A stretch of 57,698 nt of DNA, from NCBI GenBank assembly GCA_024226555.1, contig JAAELO010000796.1:1-57698 (forward strand), read 5' to 3'. The notes below the pieces were generated by a model. That model saw only the letters and a program-made list of their open reading frames with translations, was not told the origin of the DNA and searched no databases. Made by a program: the position numbers and the translations under genes. Source of the stretch: Desulfobacterales bacterium (GTDB lineage: Bacteria; Desulfobacterota; Desulfobacteria; Desulfobacterales; JAAELO01). Of this stretch, positions 1 through 8,635 are shown one piece after another. Position 1 is the first letter of the stretch. Each line of letters starts with the position of its first letter.

Positions 1-200
1 ACCTCTTCTAAGTAACACTTTTTATATATTATGTGTTATTAGGCAGTTAGGTTCCAGAATATCTATTCTGGAGGAGTCGCTAATAACTGCTTTTTGACCG
101 AATTACTATGTTATTAGAAAAAGAAAACTGTTGTAAAATCGCCTCGTTATTTTTTCTAATGCCTTGTACTTCAATCAAAACTCTAATTATTAGAGGTTCC
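1..200 (+). repeat. Family A interspersed repeat, copy A1 (cut by window start)
   Basis: The right end reads TTATTAGAGGTTCC and finishes at about 200. The interior carries the family hallmarks TTTTGACCGAATTACT and CGTTATTTTTTCTAATGC. Positions 1-86 are identical, in inverted orientation, to 31829-31914 in copy A9 and contain a hairpin with arms TCCAGAATA and TATTCTGGA. There is no coding capacity of its own, so this is a MITE-like element. The downstream end of the minus-strand gene at 80-355 is encoded by it. Confidence 0.8.
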
Positions 201-355
201 TTTATATTACTGGTCAGGTTATATTCAGGACTATTTTTAAAATTTGCTATGTAATCATTTAAAATTTCAAGTTTTTCAGGATATTTTTTAACGTTTAGAT
301 TATCCCTTGCCTGTATTAATTCATCTAAGCTATATTTTGAGTAATCTATTCGCAT
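80..355 (-). CDS. Truncated small hypothetical protein running into a repeat
   Basis: The reading frame is open from 409, but its first 18 codons lie in the hmc terminator hairpin, so I place the start at the internal ATG at 355 (91 aa, beginning MRIDYSKYSLDELIQ). The N-terminal half, with YSLDELIQARDNL and KKYPEKLEIL, is charged and helical and resembles a short N-terminal module seen in many hypothetical proteins; I cannot name a function. The last 39 or so residues, from EPLIIRVL to the stop, are translated from repeat A1. The original C-terminus has therefore probably been lost to the insertion. It may be a pseudogene. Confidence 0.5.
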   Translation of the reverse strand: MRIDYSKYSLDELIQARDNLNVKKYPEKLEILNDYIANFKNSPEYNLTSNIKEPLIIRVLIEVQGIRKNNEAILQQFSFSNNIVIRSKSSY

Positions 356-384
356 TCCTGATCCATTAAATATTTTTAAATTAT

Positions 385-419
385 GAAAAAAAAGGGAGCC
401 ATTTTTCAATGGGCTCCCT
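385..419 (-). terminator. Rho-independent terminator after hmcF
   Basis: On the minus strand, arms AGGGAGCC and GGCTCCCT form a stem around a short loop, followed by a run of eight T (plus-strand A run at 385-393). It lies about 37 bp beyond the hmcF stop and closes the hmc operon. Confidence 0.85.
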
Positions 420-455
420 AATTATCGTATATTTAAAAATGAATAAATAATTTAT

Positions 456-1841
456 CTATTCATCTTTTGGTATCATATGTTCCGGAATGATTGCCATTTT
501 AAGAAGAATTGGTTTTAAGAAGGACCATCTGATTCCATCTTCATAAACCTCTTCAAGGTCACGTATTGCATCCCAGCAGTTATGGCATGGAGATATTACT
601 AACTTTGCACCAGTATCCATAATTTGCTTATGCTTAACCGCAAGGCCAGCATCCCTTTGCTTTCTATACCTACCGATACCATTAAGACCACCACCACCAC
701 CGCAGCAGAAGTTATGCTCTTTACTTGGCTTCATCTCTCTAAAATCTTCCGCGATCATGCTCATGATATATCTTGCATCATTTGAAAGACCTGCATTTCG
801 GATATAGTTACATGAATCCTGGTATGTTACAGGTTCCTTGATCTTTTTGGTTGGATCAAGTTTCAGTTTTCCGTTTCTCAGAACCTCTGCAACCCATTCA
901 ACATAATGAATTGATTCAACAGGAGTTTTTCCATCTTTAAGACCTGCCCAGTATGGTCCTTCTGTTACTGTTGCACGATATGCGTGCCCACATTCTGTAA
1001 CTACCATACGTTTAGGTTTTAGACGCTCCATTGCATCATAAACGGATTCAACCTGTATTTTACATGCTTCCCAGTCACCGGCAAACATTGCAATACTTGT
1101 TTCTTCCCATCCAACGCTTGGAACTGTCCAGTCTTCACCTGTAATATGGAAAAGAGCTGCTGCTTCAGCAATATCTTCAGGATAGTGCTTTGGTTCACGA
1201 GCATTAACTGTATAGATGATATCAGCATTTTCCTTATCAATTGGAATTTTAAGACCTAAATACTCCTCTTCAGTCTCCTCTTCCATCCACTCAACTGTAT
1301 CCACCCAGTCTTCTGAGGTTATATCCATCTGAGCCTGATAAACTCTGTGCATTCCGGCACCGATTTTCATCTCCCATGGAACAAACCCTTGTGAGTAAAG
1401 GATACCTCTTAAGTATCCAAACATAATTCCCATATCGATACCGAAAGGGCAGTATTGAGAACATCTGTTACAGCATGTACATTTACTCCATGCTGTATCC
1501 ATTGCGTCCATCATAAACTTTGCATCAACTTTACCCTTACGTTTAACAAGTTCACCAAGTGTTGATTGTATCTTATATGATGGTACCTGATTTGGGGCTT
1601 TCTCATTTGCAAGGTAGTAAAAACAACTGTCAGCGCATAGGCCGCAGTGTGTACATATTTCGAGCCAGGTCTTTAACCTTGACTTAAGCGTTTTACTAAA
1701 TGTCGCCTGGATAGCCGCAGAATCGACCTCAAGCGCTTCCATCTCTTTGTAATAAGTCTTACCGTTTGTATCGCTAAGTAGGTGACGGATTCCCTCTTCG
1801 GTATTTACTGTACTTTTATTACAAAATTGTCCTTCAGCCAT
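456..1841 (-). CDS. hmcF: HmcF, cytoplasmic FeS/CCG-domain subunit of the Hmc complex
   Basis: 461 aa HdrD/DsrK-like subunit, predicted to carry electrons on the cytoplasmic face of the transmembrane Hmc complex. Two [4Fe-4S] motifs are visible: Cys63, 66, 69, 73 (CTHCGLC) and Cys121, 124, 127, 131 ([10 protein letters not shown]). The C-terminal half holds cysteine-rich CCG motifs ([10 protein letters not shown] and SPCHNCWD), as in heterodisulfide reductase subunit D, where they bind a non-cubane cluster. There are no membrane segments. It is the last gene of hmcABCDEF, 34 bp after hmcE and before a strong terminator. DsrK and TmcB are close relatives, but the gene order and the 16-haem HmcA identify it as HmcF. 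Confidence 0.9.
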   Translation of the reverse strand: MAEGQFCNKSTVNTEEGIRHLLSDTNGKTYYKEMEALEVDSAAIQATFSKTLKSRLKTWLEICTHCGLCADSCFYYLANEKAPNQVPSYKIQSTLGELVKRKGKVDAKFMMDAMDTAWSKCTCCNRCSQYCPFGIDMGIMFGYLRGILYSQGFVPWEMKIGAGMHRVYQAQMDITSEDWVDTVEWMEEETEEEYLGLKIPIDKENADIIYTVNAREPKHYPEDIAEAAALFHITGEDWTVPSVGWEETSIAMFAGDWEACKIQVESVYDAMERLKPKRMVVTECGHAYRATVTEGPYWAGLKDGKTPVESIHYVEWVAEVLRNGKLKLDPTKKIKEPVTYQDSCNYIRNAGLSNDARYIMSMIAEDFREMKPSKEHNFCCGGGGGLNGIGRYRKQRDAGLAVKHKQIMDTGAKLVISPCHNCWDAIRDLEEVYEDGIRWSFLKPILLKMAIIPEHMIPKDE

Positions 1842-1875
1842 AATATTAGTTCCTGAAATTTTGGTTTAGTTCAAT

Positions 1876-2562
1876 TTACCAGTTCTGTCCGCTATAGCCT
1901 TTTTTCATGCCACCACGTTTGATTCCGTAATCCATTCCAATCTGAACTCTGGTACAGAAAAACATTACAAAGTGGGAAAGCTTGGTAAATGGAATAGCTA
2001 CCAGCATAATTTCACCTGATATAATGTGAACAATTGTCCAGAATTGTGAATCACCAGCCTGATGATATGCTAAAAAACCTGTTAAAAATGGAGCTATAGT
2101 AATCGCAATCATCATATAATCTTTAAAATCAGTAATGTTTCTTACCTCTGGAAGAACAAGTCTTCTGATCAGAAGAACAACAGCAGAAACAATAACAATT
2201 ATTGTTAAAATATCTGCTAATGCATCAGGAATGGTAAAGAAACTGAAATTAAATTTTTCTTTTAATATAATGTTATGGGCTGAAAGAAATATTGGAGTAA
2301 AAAGAACACCAATATGAAGGGCAAAAACAAAAAAAGTAACAATAGGTTTTACTCTCCAGCTTCTTGTTCCATATGGCATCATCCAGAAAAACAGAGATCT
2401 TAAAGCACCTTTGATACCGTACTTAACATTGACTGTATATGTTACTCTGTCCAGTCTCCAATCAAGGCCTCTGATATACAGGACAACACGAGCAGTGATT
2501 CCAACGAAGAATATCACAAGTGAGATCAGGGCGATCGGTCCTGTTACATAATCGTATAACAT
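1876..2562 (-). CDS. hmcE: HmcE, membrane cytochrome b-like subunit of Hmc
   Basis: 228 aa integral membrane protein of the nitrate reductase gamma/DsrM type. Five or six hydrophobic helices are visible, starting with ALISLVIFFVGITARVV and ending around LSHFVMFFCTRV. Histidines within the helices (for example in ALHIGVLF and in TIVHIISGE) are candidate haem b ligands, as in the NarI family. It probably passes electrons between the quinone pool or HmcC and HmcF. It sits between hmcD and hmcF with short spacers, consistent with one transcript. The N-terminal KNMGKGY-like tail variation seen in some relatives is absent; the C-terminus GMKKGYSGQNW is basic and likely cytoplasmic. Confidence 0.85.
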   Translation of the reverse strand: MLYDYVTGPIALISLVIFFVGITARVVLYIRGLDWRLDRVTYTVNVKYGIKGALRSLFFWMMPYGTRSWRVKPIVTFFVFALHIGVLFTPIFLSAHNIILKEKFNFSFFTIPDALADILTIIVIVSAVVLLIRRLVLPEVRNITDFKDYMMIAITIAPFLTGFLAYHQAGDSQFWTIVHIISGEIMLVAIPFTKLSHFVMFFCTRVQIGMDYGIKRGGMKKGYSGQNW

Positions 2563-2589
2563 GGGTTATCTCCTTAAGAGTTGAAGTCT

Positions 2590-2730
2590 CTAATATTCAT
2601 CTTCATTACGTCCTGAAAGAAAACTCCAGAACGCTACAAAAAATACTAAATAGATACCTAAAAATATATAGATATAGCCTTCAACATCGTTTAAATATGA
2701 TTGAAGTGTTACGTAAATATCGTTTTCCAT
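2590..2730 (-). CDS. hmcD: HmcD, small one-helix subunit of Hmc
   Basis: I chose the ATG at 2730 (46 aa, MENDIYVTLQSY...) over the longer frame from 2778, which would overlap hmcC by 35 bp. The 2730 start has AGAGAGGA about 7 nt upstream. A single membrane helix (YIYIFLGIYLVFFVAFWSF) follows a short acidic N-terminus. The tiny size and position between the NrfD-like and NarI-like genes match HmcD, whose function in the complex is not known. Confidence 0.8.
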   Translation of the reverse strand: MENDIYVTLQSYLNDVEGYIYIFLGIYLVFFVAFWSFLSGRNEDEY

Positions 2731-2743
2731 TTGAAATCCTCTC

Positions 2744-3913
2744 TTAATGTTCTGAATCTTTATAGTCAGGATGTTCATATAGTACCGGCATTCTGTTTGC
2801 TATGAACCTGTAAGTAAGAATAATACAAGTTATCATAAAAACAGAGATACCCACTTCATTCAGACTTGGAATATATTTTTGAGCAAGTGGTAGTTTCCAG
2901 TTAAAACATATAACACTGACATTGAGCCTGTTTAGAACAATTCCAAGAATTGCCAGAACAGATGCTATTTTAATCAGTGTATAGTTTCTCTCCCTCGATC
3001 CAACGGCATAAAGCATACCAGGAAGTGCTACAAAGCCTAACATTTCAACTAAAAACCAGTACCCGTAAGGTGTAGTCAGATAGTGCCAGTTATTATCAGC
3101 AATTAGTCCAATAATCTTTATTGAAAAGTATGCAAAAAGAACAAGTGATGCTGCTTTTCCAAAAGAATATGGTATCTCTTTGGTCTCTTCAAGGTGAACA
3201 TCATCCATCTTGTCGTGCATATATCTGTGGGAAAGAAAACCCTCAAATATAACCATGGATAGTCCTGCTGCAATACTTGAAACAAAGAAGTAAACAGCGA
3301 TATATTGGGAATACCAAAGTGGATGAAGTTTAGATGGAGCTATAAGAAAAAGAGCACCTAAAGATGACTGGTGAAGAGTAGATAAAACCACACCAAAAAT
3401 TGTTAAACCAATTGTAAGTTTGTGAATCATATTCCTGAACTTTGCCAGACCCAACCATTCCAGAACTGCTGGAAAAAACTCTAACAAAAGAACATGGAAA
3501 TAGAGAGCAACACATAAACCAACTTCAAAAAGCATGGATGTTGGTCCAGGTGATACTGCAAAAGGATATGGAAGTCTGTAAGGACGACCAAGGTCATAGA
3601 ACAGAGCTATTATAACAAAGAGGTATCCAAGAAATCCTGTTAGGATTGCTGGCCTCACTGCTGCATGGAATTTTCTCATTCCAAACAGATAAACAGCTGA
3701 AGATGTAACATAACCTCCTGCTGCAAGAGCAACACCACACATAAGGTCAAAACCTATCCAGATTCCCCATGGGTAGTTATTATTTAAGTTTGTTACCGAT
3801 CCAATTCCCTTTGTAAATCTAATAAATGTAAGGATTAGACCAATTATAACAATTGCCCCCGCTACAACGTTAAACGGAGTCAAAAGTCTGTTCTGAGTAG
3901 TAGAATCTGACAT
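2744..3913 (-). CDS. hmcC: HmcC, NrfD-family multi-helix membrane subunit of Hmc
   Basis: 389 aa polytopic membrane protein with about ten hydrophobic segments, of the NrfD/DsrP/HmcC family. These proteins interact with menaquinone and with a periplasmic ferredoxin-like partner (here HmcB). The segment NYPWGIWIGFDLMCGVALAAGG is the conserved N-terminal NrfD signature region. Its ATG overlaps the hmcB stop (TAATG), indicating translational coupling. Family and context fit HmcC; DsrP is the nearest alternative but no dsrJ-type triheme gene is present. Confidence 0.88.
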   Translation of the reverse strand: MSDSTTQNRLLTPFNVVAGAIVIIGLILTFIRFTKGIGSVTNLNNNYPWGIWIGFDLMCGVALAAGGYVTSSAVYLFGMRKFHAAVRPAILTGFLGYLFVIIALFYDLGRPYRLPYPFAVSPGPTSMLFEVGLCVALYFHVLLLEFFPAVLEWLGLAKFRNMIHKLTIGLTIFGVVLSTLHQSSLGALFLIAPSKLHPLWYSQYIAVYFFVSSIAAGLSMVIFEGFLSHRYMHDKMDDVHLEETKEIPYSFGKAASLVLFAYFSIKIIGLIADNNWHYLTTPYGYWFLVEMLGFVALPGMLYAVGSRERNYTLIKIASVLAILGIVLNRLNVSVICFNWKLPLAQKYIPSLNEVGISVFMITCIILTYRFIANRMPVLYEHPDYKDSEH

Positions 3914-4959
3914 TATTCTTCCTCCTCCGTATCTTCTGATTTTTTAGCTTCCTCAAGAGCTTTTTTAACAGCAGAATCTATAGCCTTCTCTTTAGCTGAT
4001 TCAGCTTTTTTCAAAGCTTCTTTTAATGCTTCATCTGCAGTTGCCTTAGTTGTTTCTGTGGCAACTTTTACAGCTTCATTCTTCTCATCAAGAGCAATTT
4101 TCTGACGTCTTTTTGTCATTGCATACATGCCGGTTAAAAATGCAGGCCACAATCCAACAACCATTGGAACCACAGCAAGTGCTCCGTGGGTTAATTCAGG
4201 AGTAGACTTAGACCCTAAATCTTCACGCATATCGATCTCTTCAAACTTAGCTGGAGATAGATATAACCAGCTTGTTCCACCCATCTCTTTTTCACCATAG
4301 ATATGATCTTCATATCTTTCCGGGTGTTTTTCAATACGTTTTCTTGCTATCTTTAAGAGTTTCTTACGCTCACCAAAAATAAGAGCATCCTTAGGACATC
4401 CTTCAACGCATGCTGGAAGCTTTCCGGCATCTATTCTTGGCTTACAAAGTGTACATTTTTTAACTTCGGGTGTGAAAGGATCATCATACTCGTATGTTGG
4501 AACATCAAAAGGACATGCCACCATGCAGTATCTACAACCAACACAGACATCAGCATCGTAAGTAACAGCTCCTGTTTTATCTTTCTTAAAAGCTTTTACA
4601 AAACATACTGAAGCACAAGCAGGTTCAAGACAGTGGTTACATTGCTTTTTAGCAAATAAAACTCCTTTTTTTGTCTCAAACTTATTAACAACCGTATACG
4701 CATCATTCGTTGTTCTTCTTTTTTCTTTAAGAACAGTAAGATCTGTAAATGGTTTATCAGGTTTGCCCAGTTTGTTCTCTTTATTGCAGGCACTTTCACA
4801 AGTTCTGCATCCTACACAAAGTGCAGTATCATGGAGAACACCATTGCTTTTAGGGAATCCTTTGAATTCCTTCCCAGAAGCTCTGGCTTTTCCAGACACA
4901 AGTAATGCACCTGATGCGGCTCCAAACCAGCCTATAAATTTTCTTCGTGATATGGACAT
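3913..4959 (-). CDS. hmcB: HmcB, periplasmic four-cluster ferredoxin-like subunit
   Basis: 348 aa. The N-terminus SRRKFIGWFGAASGALLVSG is a twin-arginine signal, so it is exported folded. Four [4Fe-4S] sites are visible: CVGCRTCESAC, CNHCLEPACASVC, CVGCRYCMVACP, and CTLC...CVEGCP. A C-terminal membrane helix (VVPMVVGLWPAFLTGMYAM) follows, then an unusual Lys/Glu/Ala-rich tail of about 65 residues that looks like a charged helix or coiled coil. HmcB passes electrons between the multihaem HmcA and the membrane subunit HmcC, with which it is translationally coupled. Confidence 0.9.
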   Translation of the reverse strand: MSISRRKFIGWFGAASGALLVSGKARASGKEFKGFPKSNGVLHDTALCVGCRTCESACNKENKLGKPDKPFTDLTVLKEKRRTTNDAYTVVNKFETKKGVLFAKKQCNHCLEPACASVCFVKAFKKDKTGAVTYDADVCVGCRYCMVACPFDVPTYEYDDPFTPEVKKCTLCKPRIDAGKLPACVEGCPKDALIFGERKKLLKIARKRIEKHPERYEDHIYGEKEMGGTSWLYLSPAKFEEIDMREDLGSKSTPELTHGALAVVPMVVGLWPAFLTGMYAMTKRRQKIALDEKNEAVKVATETTKATADEALKEALKKAESAKEKAIDSAVKKALEEAKKSEDTEEEE

Positions 4960-4986
4960 TACATACCTCTGATTATAATTATACAG

Positions 4987-6546
4987 TTATCGTTTCTTAT
5001 GGCACTCAGTACAGCTTTCAGACTTCTTAGCCAGTTTGATTCCCATACTTTTATGGCATCCCATACATTGAATGTGATAGGCACCAACAAGACTTGGACG
5101 GTCATTATTGGTAGACTTTTTAAGGTCATGACAGGAAATACAACCTGTTGGCTTTTCTGTTACCGGTGCATTGTGATGGCATCCAAGACACAATGTTCCA
5201 GGGTCTTTATGAAAATAACCAGTTAATTTATTATTATCAACACCATCTTTTAACTTTTTAATAATAGCTTTATGTGGAAATTTTACAGAACCATATTTAT
5301 CTTTAAGATGTTTAATTTCGATTACATCCGGAACATCTTTAAGACTATAGAGTTTGTTTACAAAATTTCTCGAAGATAAAAGACGTGTTGCAATTTTCTT
5401 AGCATTTTTATCTGAAACTTTAGCTGTTTCTTTTTCTGTGTGGCACATGTTGCATGATTTATTGTTAACTTTTTCAGTTTTTCCAATCATCTCATGACAA
5501 CCAGCACATTTTGGATCTTTCTTTTCCTGATCATGGCAAGCGATACAACTTTGCTTAGCATTTTTATCATGCATAGCCTGATCTAAAGTAACAAATCCAC
5601 CCTCTTTTTTACCTTTTACAGTATGACAACTACTGCACTTATCTAATGCTTTATGGTGGCAAACAAGACAGCTTTTATTGCTTTTTTCATGTGCTTTATG
5701 ATCAAAAACAACATAGTCCATTTTGTTCTTAAGCGATTTTGTACCAGACCGCATTAATGATGCATCAGGTTGATTACGCTTCATTCTTGGAATATCTGTT
5801 ATTTTTTTGATCTTTTTCTGATTAACCTCTTCATGACAAGCAGCACAGGCTATTGGTCCTGTCTTTTTTGATGCAGACTTGTTCTTATAATGACATGTTA
5901 TACATGCATCATGTGAAGCTGTTTTCAAACTTGATTTTACAGGTTTCTGAACTTTAGAAGCATCTTTTGTATGACAGTAACTGCAAGAGCTTTCTTTACC
6001 TTTTGCAGGTACTATTTTCTCTTTTTTACTATCATAAATATGATGGCAATCTTTACATTCACCTTTTTGAGCTTTATCGTGACGAGCATGCAAGGATTTA
6101 TCAAAATCCAAAGGTTTTCTTGTTGAAACAACAGTAACTTTTTCCTTATGGCATTCAGCACAAGCCACAGGGGTTAAAATTTTATTTGAACCTTTTTTAG
6201 CATTTTGTTTTTTATGGCAACTGATACATTCGTCATGATAATTGTCCATCAAGCTTTTTGTTTTCACATCACGCTTAAATTCCTGTGAAAATTTACTGTC
6301 ATTACTTGAGTGACAAACAGAACAGTCTTTTTTGTCTTTCTTCAAAGCTTCTACATGCTTATCATGAAGGAAAACAACAGCAGGACGTTCCTTTTTGATT
6401 TTATCAATGGTAATAATATCTGATCTTTTTTCAACATTATCACCAGATGTTTTATCGTAAGCATGTGCATAAGTAACAACGCATACGAGTATGGCAACAA
6501 CAGCAACAACTGAAGTCCACCATTGAGACACTTTTCCTTTGCCCAT
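4987..6546 (-). CDS. hmcA: HmcA, 16-haem periplasmic cytochrome c
   Basis: 519 aa with an N-terminal signal helix (WWTSVVAVVAILVCVVTYAHA). I count exactly 16 CxxCH motifs, from CSVCH near residue 75 to CTECH at the C-terminus. Sixteen is the defining number for the high-molecular-weight cytochrome HmcA of sulfate reducers, which is built from class III cytochrome repeats. It accepts electrons from periplasmic hydrogenase/type I cytochrome c3 and feeds them through HmcB-F. It is first in the operon, with 256 bp of leader to the rrf2 gene. It is lysine-rich, as expected for a c3 partner. Confidence 0.95.
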   Translation of the reverse strand: MGKGKVSQWWTSVVAVVAILVCVVTYAHAYDKTSGDNVEKRSDIITIDKIKKERPAVVFLHDKHVEALKKDKKDCSVCHSSNDSKFSQEFKRDVKTKSLMDNYHDECISCHKKQNAKKGSNKILTPVACAECHKEKVTVVSTRKPLDFDKSLHARHDKAQKGECKDCHHIYDSKKEKIVPAKGKESSCSYCHTKDASKVQKPVKSSLKTASHDACITCHYKNKSASKKTGPIACAACHEEVNQKKIKKITDIPRMKRNQPDASLMRSGTKSLKNKMDYVVFDHKAHEKSNKSCLVCHHKALDKCSSCHTVKGKKEGGFVTLDQAMHDKNAKQSCIACHDQEKKDPKCAGCHEMIGKTEKVNNKSCNMCHTEKETAKVSDKNAKKIATRLLSSRNFVNKLYSLKDVPDVIEIKHLKDKYGSVKFPHKAIIKKLKDGVDNNKLTGYFHKDPGTLCLGCHHNAPVTEKPTGCISCHDLKKSTNNDRPSLVGAYHIQCMGCHKSMGIKLAKKSESCTECHKKR

Positions 6547-6802
6547 AGTTTTAATCCTTAACTAAATAAAAATAATGTTAAACAAATTTATTTTTGAAAA
6601 TCCCCTTAAATACCTTATTTCAAGTGTTCACTATCTTAAAACACTGATTGATAAAACGAAGAATCAATCATTTTTGAATCATTTATTTTTATTCATTCTA
6701 ATTTGTTAAAAACTGGTTCAAAATAAAAAACTAATTAAACTCTGCCGGTGTGGCAAGGAAGGAAAGTGATTAAGAATTGAGATGTTTTTTGTGAAAAAAT
6801 TA

Positions 6803-7207
6803 TTAATTTAAAAAATCATTAATTGTAGTGCTATCATAAATTTCACTAATGGCACCCTGAACCTTTTTCCACATAGGCATAAAAACACAACCCTCCATAT
6901 AAGGGCAGTATGTTCCTGAATCACAGATTGCACATGAAACAGTGTCATGTGTTTTTTGTAATCCTCTGAAAACATCTCCAACAGTAACCTCTTCTGGTGA
7001 TGATACCAGAGAGTAGCCACCTTTATAGCCTCTTTTTGATTCAACTATTCCAGCTCTTTTTAACTGACCCAAAATAACCTCTAAGAAGCGTACGGGTATA
7101 GCCTGACTTTCCGCTATTTCTGAAGTTTTCAGCAACCTTTTCCCCCGGTTCTGACCAAGTTCATGCATAGCTCTTAAAGCATACTGTTCTTTTTTCGTAA
7201 TTAACAT
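6803..7207 (-). CDS. Rrf2-family transcriptional regulator (putative hmc regulator)
   Basis: 134 aa winged-helix protein. The N-terminus LITKKEQYALRAMHEL and the recognition region IPVRFLEVILGQLKRAGIVESKRG are the Rrf2 signature. A cluster of four cysteines (CAICDSGTYCPYMEGC) in the last third could bind an Fe-S cluster, as in NsrR/IscR relatives. Rrf2 was originally described beside the hmc operon in Desulfovibrio, and here the gene lies immediately upstream of hmcA on the same strand. That position supports a role in redox control of hmc. The start has AGGGG upstream. Its promoter carries a TGACA/TGTCA palindrome, suggesting autoregulation. Confidence 0.88.
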   Translation of the reverse strand: MLITKKEQYALRAMHELGQNRGKRLLKTSEIAESQAIPVRFLEVILGQLKRAGIVESKRGYKGGYSLVSSPEEVTVGDVFRGLQKTHDTVSCAICDSGTYCPYMEGCVFMPMWKKVQGAISEIYDSTTINDFLN

Positions 7208-7223
7208 TCAACCCCTGTACAAC

Positions 7224-7280
7224 TGACAAAATTTCATACAAACAATGTCAAATTAATAGTTTTCCTGACAAATTCTGTCA
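7224..7280. promoter_or_regulatory. Candidate Rrf2 operator sites
   Basis: Two TGACA...TGTCA inverted repeats lie here: 7266-7280 (TGACA AATTC TGTCA) overlapping the -35 box and spacer, and a wider pair at 7224-7228 and 7246-7250 just downstream of the -10. The first is positioned to block RNA polymerase. I saw no matching palindrome in the 256 bp directly before hmcA, so hmc may be controlled from this promoter by read-through. Binding by the Rrf2 protein is inferred. Confidence 0.45.
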
Positions 7281-7281
7281 A
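7253..7281 (-). promoter_or_regulatory. Sigma-70-type promoter of rrf2
   Basis: On the minus strand, TTGACA (7281-7276) and TATTAA (7258-7253) are separated by exactly 17 bp, ahead of the rrf2 start at 7207. Confidence 0.65.
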
Positions 7282-7395
7282 GAACTTTCTTGACTATTTT
7301 AATGTAAAAAGGGGGCTGAAACCCCTTGTATTTTAACTATGTGCTGAAATGAAGATGATTCATTTAAAAACCCTATCAACTTAATACAGCCATTA

Positions 7396-8568
7396 TTATA
7401 CTGTATCACCTTGTATTTTATAGACTTTCTTTAAATATTTTAAAAAATCAGGATCATTACACATTTGCTTTCCTGATGAATCAGAAATTTTTGCAACAGG
7501 AGAATTTTCACACTCAACCATTTTAATAACGATTTGAAGAGGGGTATATCCAAGATCATTTGTTAAGTTTGTACCAATTCCAAATGATGTTAAAATTTTT
7601 CCCTTAAAAACTGAGGCAATATCAATAGCTTTTTTAAAATTCAGACCATCACTGAATACTGCATTCTTGGTCATTGGATTTATTTTTAGTTTTTTATAGT
7701 GAGCAATAAGCTTGCTACACCAGTCGTAGGGATCTCCTGAATCGTGCCTGCACCCGTCAAAAAGTTTGGCAAAATAAAGGTCAAAATCATTTAAAAAAGC
7801 ATCAAATCCAACCACATCACTAAGGGCAATACCAAGATCTCCCCGGTACTCCTGAACCCAGACTTCAAGGGCATGTTTTTGACTATCAGCAAGCTTTGGT
7901 CCCAGATTCTGACAAGCCATAAGCCACTCATGGGCCATAGTTCCTATTGGTGTTAAATCCAGATCTTTAGCAAGCAGGACATTGCTCGTTCCAAACAGAT
8001 TACCAGGAACTTCGTTTTTTAATATTGAGACAATGTCTTTATGCCACTGCCTTGAAAACCTTCTTCTTGTTCCAAAATCTGAAAATTTAAAATTTAGATC
8101 AGTACTGTTTGAATCTTTAATCAGATCAATCTTTTCATTCAGTCTTCTTCTACCTTTTTCAAAGTCCGGGTTTTCAACAGTATATCTGAAATAGACTTCA
8201 TTTATTATTGAAAGAACAGGTACTTCGAACAAAATTGTGTGTAACCAGGGACCTTTAATTGTTACACCAAAATCATCTTCAGATATTGTTATAAAATCTT
8301 CATTAAGTTTAAATATGCGAAGGAACTGAATAAAATCTGTACTGATAAAGCTTAATTTGTTTAAAAACGAAAGTTCCTCTTCACTAAAGTGCAGAGTACA
8401 TAAATGTTTAATTTCTTCCTTAACTTCTTTGATAATAGGTTTTAAATCAATACCGCTGTTTCTGCATTTAAATTCATAGGTTACGTTTGTTCCCGGAAAC
8501 TGATGTAAAACGCTTTGCATCATGGTGAGTTTGTACAGATCTGTATCAAGTAAAGAGTTGATTATCAT
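7396..8568 (-). CDS. pncB: Nicotinate phosphoribosyltransferase
   Basis: About 390 aa. It converts nicotinate plus PRPP (with ATP) to nicotinate mononucleotide in the NAD salvage pathway, in the cytoplasm. The N-terminus SLLDTDLYKLTMMQ and the motif RHDSGDPYDW are hallmarks of the family; FSDGLNF and TSFGIGTNLTNDLG form the phosphate-binding region. I chose the ATG at 8568, preceded by AGGAGAG, over the upstream in-frame start at 8601. It follows the nicotinamidase-like gene by about 70 bp on the same strand, so the two steps nicotinamide to nicotinate to NaMN are probably co-expressed. Confidence 0.93.
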   Translation of the reverse strand: MIINSLLDTDLYKLTMMQSVLHQFPGTNVTYEFKCRNSGIDLKPIIKEVKEEIKHLCTLHFSEEELSFLNKLSFISTDFIQFLRIFKLNEDFITISEDDFGVTIKGPWLHTILFEVPVLSIINEVYFRYTVENPDFEKGRRRLNEKIDLIKDSNSTDLNFKFSDFGTRRRFSRQWHKDIVSILKNEVPGNLFGTSNVLLAKDLDLTPIGTMAHEWLMACQNLGPKLADSQKHALEVWVQEYRGDLGIALSDVVGFDAFLNDFDLYFAKLFDGCRHDSGDPYDWCSKLIAHYKKLKINPMTKNAVFSDGLNFKKAIDIASVFKGKILTSFGIGTNLTNDLGYTPLQIVIKMVECENSPVAKISDSSGKQMCNDPDFLKYLKKVYKIQGDTV

Positions 8569-8635
8569 TATTTTCTCTCCTGTATTTATATAAATAAACA
8601 TTCTGTCCTAATTTTATTAAAAAGCAAACACCTAA

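Noticed and set aside
2731..2778. Longer HmcD start
   Set aside because: It would overlap hmcC by 35 bp and has no good ribosome site, while the internal ATG has one.
6735..6770. Sigma-54 promoter before hmcA
   Set aside because: TGGCA is present but without a correctly spaced TTGC on the right strand.
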